Of a stretch of 64,000 nt of DNA, positions 31,808 through 40,759 are shown piece after piece. The position numbers and the translations under genes are program-made. Below the pieces are notes generated by a model. The model ran no database searches. It had not been told where the DNA came from and saw only the letters and a program-made list of their open reading frames with translations. How positions within the stretch are numbered: the first letter of the stretch is position 1; every line of letters starts with the position of its first letter. The DNA comes from Actinomycetes bacterium (GTDB lineage: Bacteria > Actinomycetota > Thermoleophilia > Gaiellales > Gaiellaceae): contig JANYJX010000042.1 of the NCBI GenBank assembly GCA_025358355.1, forward strand, positions 99,170 to 163,169. Reading direction: 5' to 3'.

Positions 31808-32224
31808 ATGTTCGACGACCTTCCCGTGAGCGAGTTCGCGTTCCCGGGGCCGCTGCGCGACAAGCTGGTCGCTGCGATCCTCTCCGGCGCGAAGACATCG
31901 ACGAGCGGCCTCTACGAGGAGAACATCCGTACCGGCGAGCCGCTAACGACGGTTGGAGAGCGCTCAGCCGTGCTCGACTCAACCGACGAGCGCGTCGCCG
32001 TTATCGAGACGATCGAGGTCATCGTCAAGCGAGTGGGCGACGTCGATCTCGCGTTCGCGATCGAGGAAGGCGAGGGCTTCGAGACGGTCGCGCAGTGGCG
32101 CGAGGCGCACGTTCGCTTCTTCGAGAGCGCCGATCTCGCCGCGATCCTCGGCGACCCGCCGGTCGTTGTCGACGATGACACGCTGGTTGTGTGCGTGCGC
32201 TTCCGGCTCGTCGAAGCGCGCTGA
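31808..32224 (+). CDS. ASCH domain protein
   Basis: This 138-residue protein has the ASCH (PUA-like) RNA-binding fold: FAFPGPLRDKLVAAILSGAK then TSTSGL, the GxKxxTxxL signature, PLTTVGERSAVLDSTDERVA, and FAIEEGEGFETVAQWREAHV near the C-terminal half. ASCH proteins bind RNA; some are ribonucleases or amidohydrolases of modified cytidine. It is cytosolic and single-domain. The start is fixed by TACGAT 6 nt upstream. Neighbours give no functional clue. Confidence 0.85.
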   Translation: MFDDLPVSEFAFPGPLRDKLVAAILSGAKTSTSGLYEENIRTGEPLTTVGERSAVLDSTDERVAVIETIEVIVKRVGDVDLAFAIEEGEGFETVAQWREAHVRFFESADLAAILGDPPVVVDDDTLVVCVRFRLVEAR

Positions 32225-32267
32225 ATCTCGGCACAAACCTGGCACAGACACGTCACGGTTTCCGCAG

Positions 32268-32273
32268 TAGGTT
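32268..32273 (+). promoter_or_regulatory. Leaderless -10 element (TAGGTT)
   Basis: TAGGTT is followed by exactly 6 nt and the ATG at 32280, the standard leaderless spacing seen across the window. Confidence 0.55.
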
Positions 32274-32279
32274 GGCGGA

Positions 32280-32537
32280 ATGGCGAAGGCAGCAACACCC
32301 TGGGGTTCGGCGGCGATCGTCGAGGAGCTCAGCCTCCCCCAACGCGTGGGCGAGCGGCGCTTTGCGTCGCTCGTCCAGCTCCTCGAGACGCCAAAGGGCG
32401 AGCGACTCGTGCGTTTCGCCTACGCGACGGACGGGACTGCGCGACGCGGGCCGGTCACCTTGCGCGCAAGCGACCTCGCGAAGCTGCGAAGGGGCCTCGA
32501 GAAGGCACCAGGGTTGAAGGAGGCGCTGCTGGGCTAG
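32280..32537 (+). CDS. Small conserved protein of unknown function, 85 aa
   Basis: This is an 85-residue basic protein with a likely beta-hairpin core (RRFASLVQLLETPKGERLVR then FAYATDGTARRGPVTLRASD) and a helical end (LAKLRRGLEKAPGLKEALLG). No catalytic motif, signal peptide or membrane segment is visible. It has its own leaderless promoter. Its stop overlaps the convergent purQ stop by 4 nt. The function is unknown. Confidence 0.65.
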   Translation: MAKAATPWGSAAIVEELSLPQRVGERRFASLVQLLETPKGERLVRFAYATDGTARRGPVTLRASDLAKLRRGLEKAPGLKEALLG

Positions 32538-33232
32538 ACGGACACAAGCGAGCCAGCTCGAGCCGACGCGACGAGTGACCGCATCAGCGGCAAGCCGCCA
32601 ACCGGGCCGAGGAGCGGATCAACGGCGTGTTCCGGGTGCGGCATCAGGCCCATGACGTTGCCGGCCTCGTTCGCGACGCCCGCGATGCGACCGAGCGAGC
32701 CGTTCACGTCTTCGGTGTAGCGCAGGATGATCTGGCCGCGCGACTCGAGCTCGGCGACGAGGTCGGCGTCGCCGAACCAGTTGCCCTCACCGTGCTTGAT
32801 CGGAATCACGAGCTCGTCGCCGATCGCGCTCTCGGCCGTGAGGACGCACCCCCTGCTCTCGACGGTAACGGTGACATCGGCGCAGAGAAACTCGAGCTGG
32901 CGATTCGCGCGGAGAACCCCCGGCAGGAGGCCGGCCTCGCACAGGATCTGGAAGCCATTGCAGATCCCGAGCACGGGACGAACTGCCGCCGCGAGGTCGC
33001 GCACAGCTTCCATCACCGGCGCGACGCGAGCGATAGCGCCGCACCGCAGGTAGTCGCCGTAGGAGAAGCCGCCCGGCAGGACGACGGCTCCGGTTCCGGC
33101 GGGCAGCTCAGGCTCGGCATGCCAAACGAGGCGCGCATCGGCACCGAGCGCGTCGAGCGCGATGACCGCGTCGCCGTCATCGTTCGAGCCCGGAAACTGG
33201 ATCACCGCGACGATCGGGCGGGCGTCGCTCAT
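32534..33232 (-). CDS. purQ: Phosphoribosylformylglycinamidine synthase subunit PurQ (glutaminase)
   Basis: This 232-residue class I glutamine amidotransferase supplies ammonia to PurL. The nucleophile Cys is in VLGICNGFQILCEAGLLPG, the oxyanion region is LPGGFSYGDYLRCGAIAR, and the His-Glu pair is in GLMPHPEHAVDP. The ATG at 33232 overlaps the purS stop (ATGA). PurQ, PurS and PurL together form FGAM synthase; PurL is encoded about 8 kb away in another block on the same strand. Confidence 0.94.
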   Translation of the reverse strand: MSDARPIVAVIQFPGSNDDGDAVIALDALGADARLVWHAEPELPAGTGAVVLPGGFSYGDYLRCGAIARVAPVMEAVRDLAAAVRPVLGICNGFQILCEAGLLPGVLRANRQLEFLCADVTVTVESRGCVLTAESAIGDELVIPIKHGEGNWFGDADLVAELESRGQIILRYTEDVNGSLGRIAGVANEAGNVMGLMPHPEHAVDPLLGPVGGLPLMRSLVASARAGSLVSV

Positions 33233-33471
33233 TCGCTCACCAGCTGGATCTCGACGCTCTCGATTAGCGGGTTCGCGAGCAGCTCGACGCACATCCGCTC
33301 GACCGCGGCGCGGGCTGGCACAGGATCGGTCGCCTCCAACTCGAGATCGACGATCCGGCCGATACGGGCGGCCGTCACACCGAAGCCGAGAGCCCGCAAC
33401 GAAGCCCGAACGGCCTCGCCTTGTGGGTCGAGGATGCCGGCTTTGGGGCGGACGAGAACAGTCGCTTTCAT
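33229..33471 (-). CDS. purS: Phosphoribosylformylglycinamidine synthase subunit PurS
   Basis: This 80-residue structural subunit bridges PurQ and PurL in FGAM synthase. The sequence KATVLVRPKAGILDPQGEAV, then LRALGFGVTAARIGRIVDLE and MCVELLANPLIESVEIQLV, is typical. Its ATG overlaps the purC stop and its stop overlaps the purQ start, each by 4 nt. Confidence 0.94.
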   Translation of the reverse strand: MKATVLVRPKAGILDPQGEAVRASLRALGFGVTAARIGRIVDLELEATDPVPARAAVERMCVELLANPLIESVEIQLVSE

Positions 33472-34323
33472 CGGAGCACCACCTCCTGGTCGGCGACGTA
33501 CGCGTTGAATTCGATGTCGGTCAGCCGCTCGAACGCCTCGACATAGCGCCCCCGCGTGCCGGCAACCACGTCGTCCGGCAGCTCCGGCCCGGGGTCGGTC
33601 TTGTCCCAGCCGGTCGTCAAGCACCAGTCGCGAACGAACTGCTTGTCGAACGAAGCCTGCGTCCGACCGACCTCGTACTCGTCCAGCGGCCAGAAGCGCG
33701 ACGAGTCGGGCGTCAACGCCTCGTCGGCCAGCACAACGCGCCCCGCGGGATCGACGCCGAACTCGAACTTCGTGTCGGCGACGATGATCCCGCGCTTCGT
33801 CGCGTGCGCGGCCGCGAAGCCGTACAGCGCGAGCGCCGCCTCGCGCGCCGCCGCGTAACGCTCCGCGCCGCACAGATCGGCGGCTTCGTCCTCCGAGATG
33901 TTCAGGTCGTGGCCGCTTGTTGCTTTCGTGGCCGGGGTGACGATCGGCTCCGGCAAGGCCGCCGACTCAAGCAAACCGGCAGGCAGCACATGGCCGCAAA
34001 CCGCTCCGCTCGCCGAGTAGTCCTTCCAGCCCGACCCGGCGAGATAGCCACGGACGACGAACTCGACCGGCAGCATCTCGAGCCGCACACATTCAATCGA
34101 CCGCGCGTCTGACCGCAAGGCGAGCAGGTGGTTCGGGACGATCTCCTCCGTCCGCGCGAACCAGAACGCGGCAAGCCCGGTGAGGACGCGCCCCTTGTCC
34201 GGGATCGGCGTCGGCAGCACGACATCGAACGTCGAGATCCTGTCCGACGCGACAAGCAGCAGCCGCGCGTCATCGAGGGCATAGATCTCGCGCACTTTCC
34301 CGCTCGCAATATGCGTGGGCGCG

Positions 34324-34331
<8 letters not shown>
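33468..34331 (-). CDS. purC: SAICAR synthetase
   Basis: This 287-residue enzyme joins aspartate to CAIR. Motifs are SGKVREIYALDDARLLLVAS then DRISTFDVVLPTPIPDKG, EFVVRGYLAGSGWKDYSASG, and GIIVADTKFEFGVDPAGRVV with LADEALTPDSSRFWP. The longer form with an ending like the yeast Ade1 enzyme is used. The ATG at 34331 lies inside the end of purB (8-nt overlap). The large open frame further upstream is an out-of-frame shadow of purB. Confidence 0.95.
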
Positions 34332-35646
<1,315 letters not shown>

Positions 35647-35653
35647 TGCATCG

Positions 35654-35659
35654 ATTGTA
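35654..35659 (-). promoter_or_regulatory. Leaderless -10 element (TACAAT) for purB
   Basis: On the minus strand TACAAT, close to the consensus TATAAT, is followed by 7 nt and the GTG of purB. It should drive purB-purC-purS-purQ. Confidence 0.62.
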
Positions 35660-35692
35660 GAGACGCGCCCGGCGCAGCTCGCCGGGTAGCGA

Positions 35693-36889
35693 TCAGCCCG
35701 CGATGTCCGTCCGGTAGCGCATCCCGGCGAAGCTGATCTCCCCGACGCCGGCGTAGGCGGCTGCTTTCGCGTCGGCGAGCGTCGCGCCACGCCCGACGAC
35801 GCCAAGCACGCGACCGCCGTTCGTGACGACCTGCCCGCCGCGCAGCGCCGTTCCCGCGTGGAAGACGAGCGCGCCCGCTGCCTCCGCGGCCGCGATGCCG
35901 TGGATCGGCGAGCCAGTGTCGCCCGCCTCCGGGTAGTTGCCCGCCGCGAGCACCACGGTCACCGCCGCGCCTTCGGAACGGATCGACACGCCAGCAAGCT
36001 CGCCGCCAGCCGCCGCCGCGAGCGCTTCCAGCAAGTCTCCATCGACCAGCGGCACGATCGACTGCGTCTCGGGGTCGCCGAAACGGCAGTTGTACTCGAG
36101 CACCTTCGGTCCGTCGGCGGTGAGCATCACGCCTGCGAAAAGACAGCCGATGAACGGCGTCCCGCGCTGCGCGAGCTCGGCGAGCACCGGGCGACACACG
36201 ACCGCGAGTAGCTCCTCGACCGCGGCGTCGTCGTAACCGCCGACCGGGGCGAACGTGCCCATCCCGCCAGTGTTCGGGCCGGCGTCACCGTCGTAGGCGC
36301 GCTTGTAGTCGCGCGCGACGGCGAGCGGAACGGCGTCGCGCCCGTCGCACAGCGCGAGGAGCGAGACTTCCGGCCCGTCGAGCAACTCCTCGATCACGAG
36401 CGAGCCACCGAACGCAGAGACGGCGATGAGACCTGCGTCGAGCTCGGCCTGCGTCGTGCAAACCACGACACCCTTCCCGGCAGCGAGCCCGTCAGCCTTG
36501 ACGACGCACGGTGGCCGCGCGATCGCGAGGGTCGCCGCGGTCGGCACGCCTGCCGCCTCCATCACGTCCTTGGCGAACGCCTTCGACCCTTCGATCGCTG
36601 CCGCGCCGGCACTCGGCCCGAAGGCGAGGATCCCACCACGGCGCAGTTCATCGGCGACTCCCGCCACGAGAGGCACCTCGGGCCCGATGATCGCGAGGTC
36701 GATCCCAAGCGTGCTCGCGAGGTCGAGCAGCGCCTCCGGGTCGTCCGCCCGCACGGGATGACAGACGCCGAGCGCCGCGATGCCCGGGTTCCCAGGGGCG
36801 GCGTGGAGTGCGGTGAGCAGGGGCGACTGAGCGAGCTTCCAGGCGAGCGCGTGTTCGCGTCCGCCCGATCCGACCAGCAGCACCTTCAC
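35693..36889 (-). CDS. purD: Phosphoribosylamine--glycine ligase
   Basis: This 398-residue ATP-grasp enzyme makes GAR. It opens KVLLVGSGGREHALAWKLAQ and contains LALPCVVKAD-like IARPPCVVKADGLAAGKGVV, PNTGGMGTFAPVGGYDDAAV and the metal-site VMLTADGPKVLEYNCRFGDP. It is slightly short for the family (about 420). The GTG at 36889 is fixed by TAGGAT exactly 6 nt upstream. It lies 46 bp upstream of the purB start, on the same strand but with a separate promoter for purB. Confidence 0.94.
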   Translation of the reverse strand: MKVLLVGSGGREHALAWKLAQSPLLTALHAAPGNPGIAALGVCHPVRADDPEALLDLASTLGIDLAIIGPEVPLVAGVADELRRGGILAFGPSAGAAAIEGSKAFAKDVMEAAGVPTAATLAIARPPCVVKADGLAAGKGVVVCTTQAELDAGLIAVSAFGGSLVIEELLDGPEVSLLALCDGRDAVPLAVARDYKRAYDGDAGPNTGGMGTFAPVGGYDDAAVEELLAVVCRPVLAELAQRGTPFIGCLFAGVMLTADGPKVLEYNCRFGDPETQSIVPLVDGDLLEALAAAAGGELAGVSIRSEGAAVTVVLAAGNYPEAGDTGSPIHGIAAAEAAGALVFHAGTALRGGQVVTNGGRVLGVVGRGATLADAKAAAYAGVGEISFAGMRYRTDIAG

Positions 36890-36895
36890 GGCTCG

Positions 36896-36901
36896 ATCCT
36901 A
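36896..36901 (-). promoter_or_regulatory. Leaderless -10 element (TAGGAT) for purD
   Basis: On the minus strand TAGGAT lies 6 nt before the GTG of purD; no ribosome binding site is present. Confidence 0.6.
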
Positions 36902-36939
36902 CGGTTGACACCGAAACCGCGGCCCGCGAACATCGCGGC

Positions 36940-37710
36940 ATGAGCACCTTCAACGCGCCACCGGACGCGTACGAGCGCTACATGGGTCTCTGGTCGCGGC
37001 CGCTGGCGCGCGAGTTTGTCGACGCTGTCGGCATCGCGCCCGGTCAGCGAGTGCTCGACGTCGGGTGCGGCACAGGCGCTCTCACGACCGAGCTGGCGCG
37101 GAAGGTCGGAGCCGCGAACGTGGCCGCCGTCGATCCGTCCGAGCCGTTCGCCACCGCATGCTCGGCCACGGTGCCGGGAGCCGATGTTCGCGTCGGCGGC
37201 GCCGAGACGCTGCCGTTCGCCGACGGTTCGTTCGACGCAGCGCTCTCTCAGCTCGTCGTCAACTTCATGACCGACGCACATGCCGGTGTCGCCGAGATGA
37301 GCCGTGTGGTGCGGCAGGGTGGCACCGTCGCGGCGTGCACGTGGGACCTCCGCGACGGGATGACGATGCTCCGCGTCTTCTGGGACGCAGCCGTCGCCAT
37401 CGATCCCTCAGCGCCACACGAGGGCCGCACGATGCCGTTCTGCAGTCGCGAAGAACTCGATCTCCTGTGGCGCGAGGTTGGCCTCGCCGATGTCGAGACG
37501 GGCGAGCTCGTCGTGAAGAGGAGCTATGCAAGCTTCGACGATTTCTGGGAGCCGTTCACCTTCGGCGTCGGCCCCGGCGGCGCGTACTGCGTCTCGCTCG
37601 ATCCGGCCGCGTGCGAGGCGTTGCGCGAGGAGTGCTTCCGGCAACTCGGCTCCCCGGCAGGCCCGCTCGACCTAACCGCGCGAGCCTGGCTCGTCCGCGG
37701 CACGGCTTGA
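36940..37710 (+). CDS. Class I SAM-dependent methyltransferase
   Basis: This 256-residue protein has a Rossmann methyltransferase core with the SAM-binding loop VLDVGCGTGALTTELARKVG, the acidic strand-2 end AAVDPSEPFA, and motif FADGSFDAALSQLVVNFMTD. It is of the UbiE/COQ5-like (Methyltransf_11) group. The substrate cannot be deduced. It is divergent from purD; the two start codons are about 50 bp apart. Confidence 0.85.
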   Translation: MSTFNAPPDAYERYMGLWSRPLAREFVDAVGIAPGQRVLDVGCGTGALTTELARKVGAANVAAVDPSEPFATACSATVPGADVRVGGAETLPFADGSFDAALSQLVVNFMTDAHAGVAEMSRVVRQGGTVAACTWDLRDGMTMLRVFWDAAVAIDPSAPHEGRTMPFCSREELDLLWREVGLADVETGELVVKRSYASFDDFWEPFTFGVGPGGAYCVSLDPAACEALREECFRQLGSPAGPLDLTARAWLVRGTA

Positions 37711-37768
37711 GCGACGCGTAGCGAAGGATGAGTAGGCGGCTCGGGTGAAGATCTCTCCCAGGCCGCGG

Positions 37769-38250
37769 CTACTCGGTCGTGAGCAGCAAGCCCATGTCGA
37801 TCAAATCCCAAAGCTCACCGTTGGATCGCCGGCTCTGCTTTAGATGCCGGCCCTCGACCACGAGCTTGAACTCGCGGTAGAGCGCGATGCCCGCCTCATT
37901 GTGCGGGAAGACACTCAGTGACAGCTTGTGCAGCCCGCGCTCACGGGCCCCTCTCGATCGATGCTGCGACGAGTGCCGATCCGACGCCCCGGCCGCGCCA
38001 ATCGCGAGCGAACAGCATCCCGATCTCGCCATAGCCGAAGAAGCGCCCATCGACCCAGATCCGCCAACTACCTCGTCCGCGGCGACAGGGATCATCGTCG
38101 CGCCGAGCGCAAACGCCGCCGCTCGACGTTCACATCGACAGGTGGCCCGGCCGCGATACCCGACCCGCTCCTCGGCGACTGCGGCAAAGAGGCTCGCCAA
38201 TGGGACGCGGTCCACCTCTTCCGCGGGGCGAACCGCAAACGGCTCAGCAC
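37769..38250 (-). pseudogene. GNAT family N-acetyltransferase, decayed by several frameshifts
   Basis: Pieces of one acetyltransferase appear in order in different minus-strand frames. VRPAEEVDRVPLASLFAAVA lies near 38200. PPVDVNVERR and then FALGATMIPVAADEVVG lie near 38060-38130. GRFFGYGEIGMLFARDWRGR and GVGSALVAASIE, including the acetyl-CoA loop, lie near 37960-38050. ERGLHKLSLSVFPHNEAGIA and ELWDLIDMGLLL form the C-terminal end. Going from one piece to the next needs about four small indels, and no single frame spans the domain. The gene is therefore inactive unless the assembly is poor here. No start codon can be assigned. Confidence 0.75.
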
Positions 38251-38267
38251 CCGCTGACTACGAGCGC

Positions 38268-39533
38268 CTAGCCGAAGGCGAGCACGCTCGTGCGGGACTG
38301 CCCGGTGCCGACCAATGTGATCGGCAGGTCGAGCGCCTCCTCGACGAAGCGGACGTAGTCGCGCGCGGCGGCGGGTAGCTCCGGCCCGTCGAGCGCTGTC
38401 TCCCAGCCCGGCAGCGTCTCGAACACCGGCCGGCAGTGGTGGAAGTCGGACTGGTGCGCGGGGAACTCCTCGGTCTCCGACCCGTCCGGCAGCACGTAGC
38501 GGACGCACACCGGGATCTCGGCAAACGTGGAGAGCACGTCGAGTTTCGTGAGCGCGAGCGATGTCATCCCGTTCAGCCGCACGGCGTAGCGGAGCGCGAC
38601 GAGGTCGAGCCAGCCGCAGCGCCGTTCGCGGCCCGTAACGGTGCCGAATTCGCCGCCGAGCTCGCGCAGGTGCGCCTGCTCGGCCGCGGGCAGCTCGCTT
38701 GGGAACGGGCCCTCGCCGACGCGCGTCACGTAGGCCTTCGCGACGCCGAGCACCTCGTCGATCCGGTTCGGGCCGATCCCGAAGCTGACAGCGGCGCCGG
38801 CAGCGATCGGGTTCGACGACGTGACGAACGGGTACGTCCCGTGGTCGAGGTCGAGCAGCGTCGCCTGGCCACCCTCGAAGAGCACGCGCTCGCCGGCGAG
38901 CAGCGCCCGGTGGACGAGCAGCGACGTATCGGCGACCCACGGCCTGATCCGCTCGGCATGCGCGAGGCACGTCGCGAGCACTTCTTCCGCGTCGAACGGC
39001 TCCAGCTCGTAGACGCGCTCGAGCCACACGTTCTTCTCCGCGACGGCGAGCTCGAGCTTCTCGCGCAGGATCTTCGGGTCGAGCAGATCCTGGACGCGGA
39101 TCCCGATCCGTGTGGCCTTGTCGGCGTACGCCGGGCCGATCCCGCGGCGGGTGGTGCCGATCTGCAGCTTGCCGAGCTTGCGCTCGCGCGCCGCGTCGAT
39201 CGACACGTGCCACGGCATGATCACGTGTGCGTTACCGGAGACGTAGACGAGCCCGTCGATCGCGAGGCCGCGCGCCTGCAGGCCGTCCAGCTCGGCAATC
39301 AAGACGTCGAGATCGATGACACAGCCGCCACCGATCGCGCTCGGCTTCCCCTGGATGATCCCCGACGGGATCGAGCGAATCTTGTAGACCTCGTCGCCGA
39401 CGACGATCGTGTGCCCGGCGTTCGGCCCGCCCTGGTAACGGCAGACGAGGTCGGACTCGGAGGCGAGCAGGTCGACGATCTTGCCCTTCCCTTCGTCGCC
39501 CCACTGCGCACCGACGATCACAGTCGCAGGCAC
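38268..39533 (-). CDS. purA: Adenylosuccinate synthetase
   Basis: This 421-residue GTP-dependent enzyme converts IMP to adenylosuccinate, the first step to AMP. The P-loop-like GAQWGDEGKGKIVDLLASE, the IMP site YQGGPNAGHTIVV, the Arg switch GTTRRGIGPAYADKATRIGI and the C-terminal KLDVLSTFAEIPVCVRY are all present. With purB in the window, IMP to AMP is complete here. The GTG start precedes the core directly. Confidence 0.95.
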   Translation of the reverse strand: MPATVIVGAQWGDEGKGKIVDLLASESDLVCRYQGGPNAGHTIVVGDEVYKIRSIPSGIIQGKPSAIGGGCVIDLDVLIAELDGLQARGLAIDGLVYVSGNAHVIMPWHVSIDAARERKLGKLQIGTTRRGIGPAYADKATRIGIRVQDLLDPKILREKLELAVAEKNVWLERVYELEPFDAEEVLATCLAHAERIRPWVADTSLLVHRALLAGERVLFEGGQATLLDLDHGTYPFVTSSNPIAAGAAVSFGIGPNRIDEVLGVAKAYVTRVGEGPFPSELPAAEQAHLRELGGEFGTVTGRERRCGWLDLVALRYAVRLNGMTSLALTKLDVLSTFAEIPVCVRYVLPDGSETEEFPAHQSDFHHCRPVFETLPGWETALDGPELPAAARDYVRFVEEALDLPITLVGTGQSRTSVLAFG

Positions 39534-39580
39534 GTGCGCCAGTGTTGCAGTTCAACCGGCGGAGCGGCGATGCTAGCGGC

Positions 39581-40150
39581 GTGTCCTTCATCGTCGAGTA
39601 CCCGTTCGAGGCGCTGTACGAGGTCGAAGTTCTCGACCGAATCCAGCGGAATCTGGAAATCTCGAAGGTTGTCGGCTATCCCGGGGCGTACCCGGTACAC
39701 GCGCAGCAGGAGCTAAACAACGGGCCGATTCTCGCTGTGACACCCAACGAAGGCGAACCGTGGATCGGCGTCTTCGGCGGCAGTAACTACGCGTCGCGCG
39801 CGCTCACCTGGCCCGGAGGGCGATCACTGTGCGTGATGCACGGGCTGGATGCCGTCGTCGTCCGCACGGACGCTCCGGAGGAGTGGTATTCCGTGGACTG
39901 GTTCACCGTTCAAGACGCCTTCGCGGTCCCCGCATTCGAGCTCGTGATCTTCACGACGCACGCGGGCGTCGCGGCTTACGGCGAGAACGGGCGCCTCTGG
40001 GAGACGAGGTTTGCTTGGGACGACGTGGAGATTCTCGGTGTCGAGGGCGATCATCTGCTGCTGCGCGGGTTCGACCAGCCCGATCGCGGGCACGCAGATT
40101 TCAGCGTCGACCTGCGAAGCGGTGTCTCGCGCGACGACCCGTACGGCTAG
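39581..40150 (+). CDS. Conserved protein of unknown function, 189 aa
   Basis: This 189-residue, mostly beta-strand protein contains GPILAVTPNEGEPWIGVFGG, LDAVVVRTDAPEEW and LVIFTTHAGVAAYGENGRLW followed by ETRFAWDDVEILGVEGDHLL. The alternating short strands suggest a beta-propeller-like or WD-like fragment. There is no signal peptide, membrane helix or catalytic motif. The GTG at 39581 is chosen because the upstream TTG start at 39542 adds a non-conserved-looking tail. It is divergent from purA, and its stop overlaps the next gene's stop by 4 nt. Confidence 0.6.
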   Translation: MSFIVEYPFEALYEVEVLDRIQRNLEISKVVGYPGAYPVHAQQELNNGPILAVTPNEGEPWIGVFGGSNYASRALTWPGGRSLCVMHGLDAVVVRTDAPEEWYSVDWFTVQDAFAVPAFELVIFTTHAGVAAYGENGRLWETRFAWDDVEILGVEGDHLLLRGFDQPDRGHADFSVDLRSGVSRDDPYG

Positions 40151-40578
40151 CTGGCGGCGTTCGCGGGGCGCGTCGAGAAGGCGACGCGCCACTCGTCGTC
40201 TTCCTTGCCGTCGATCGTGAGGCGCCACTCGTAGCGCGAGCCCGGCTCGAGCGGCAGCGGGCCAAGAGTCACCGCCATCGTCAAGTCGAGCGGTGTCCCC
40301 GGCTTCATCCCCGCGGGGCGCCCGGTCTCGAAATCGGCGTCGAGAACGACCGGCACCTCGCCCTCCTCGCTCTCGGCGAGCACCGGCTGGCCGTCAGCGT
40401 CGACGAGGCGCAGCTGCAGCTTGTGGATGTCGTTGCCCTGATCCCAGGGGACCTCGATCTTGATCGCGATCGCCATCGGCGCAGGATCGGGCCCCATCAC
40501 GGACCAGCCACCGCCAAGGATGTAGAGCTTGCCGTTGACCGCCTCGGCAGCGTCGGCGAGCAGGAGCGTGACCTTCAC
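40147..40578 (-). CDS. DUF6941-like protein
   Basis: This 143-residue protein is a single beta-sandwich: KVTLLLADAAEAVNGKLYIL then GGGWSVMGP, IAIKIEVPWDQGNDIHKLQL, LVDADGQPVLAE and LEPGSRYEWRLTIDGKEDDE. The 'xxADxAxxxxGKLxIxG' opening and the late 'GxYxFxIxIDG' strand match what I know as DUF6941, whose function is unknown. A second, more distant relative lies in the mobile element at 62907. The GTG lies exactly 6 nt after TAGGCT. Confidence 0.65.
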   Translation of the reverse strand: MKVTLLLADAAEAVNGKLYILGGGWSVMGPDPAPMAIAIKIEVPWDQGNDIHKLQLRLVDADGQPVLAESEEGEVPVVLDADFETGRPAGMKPGTPLDLTMAVTLGPLPLEPGSRYEWRLTIDGKEDDEWRVAFSTRPANAAS

Positions 40579-40584
40579 CGTGTC

Positions 40585-40590
40585 AGCCTA
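40585..40590 (-). promoter_or_regulatory. Leaderless -10 element (TAGGCT) for the DUF6941-like gene
   Basis: On the minus strand TAGGCT is followed by 6 nt and the GTG at 40578; no ribosome binding site is present. Confidence 0.58.
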
Positions 40591-40649
40591 GAGCACGAAC
40601 TCGGACGCACGGTGGCAGAGGCTTCGGCCGGACGCCAGCAGCCAATGTA

Positions 40650-40718
40650 GCCATGTCCTTGCTCTGACCCCGGACATCGTTCGGCGAGACCGGTCTGGGG
40701 TCAGAGCAAGGACATGGC
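40650..40718. repeat. REP-like palindrome, copy 5
   Basis: Perfect 22-nt inverted arms, identical to those of copy 2 at 11422 (GCCATGTCCTTGCTCTGACC plus CC), flank a 25-nt centre of different sequence. It lies between the dnaB stop and the DUF6941-like gene. Confidence 0.88.
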
Positions 40719-40759
40719 CCCGGCGCGACGAGTGAGGCGCGCCGGGGCGAGCCTCGCCC

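Noticed and set aside
40650..40718. Simple rho-independent terminator for the DUF6941-like gene
   Set aside because: The same arms recur at four other places with a constant 25-27 nt centre and no T-tract, which fits a dispersed repeat family better. A secondary terminator role remains possible.
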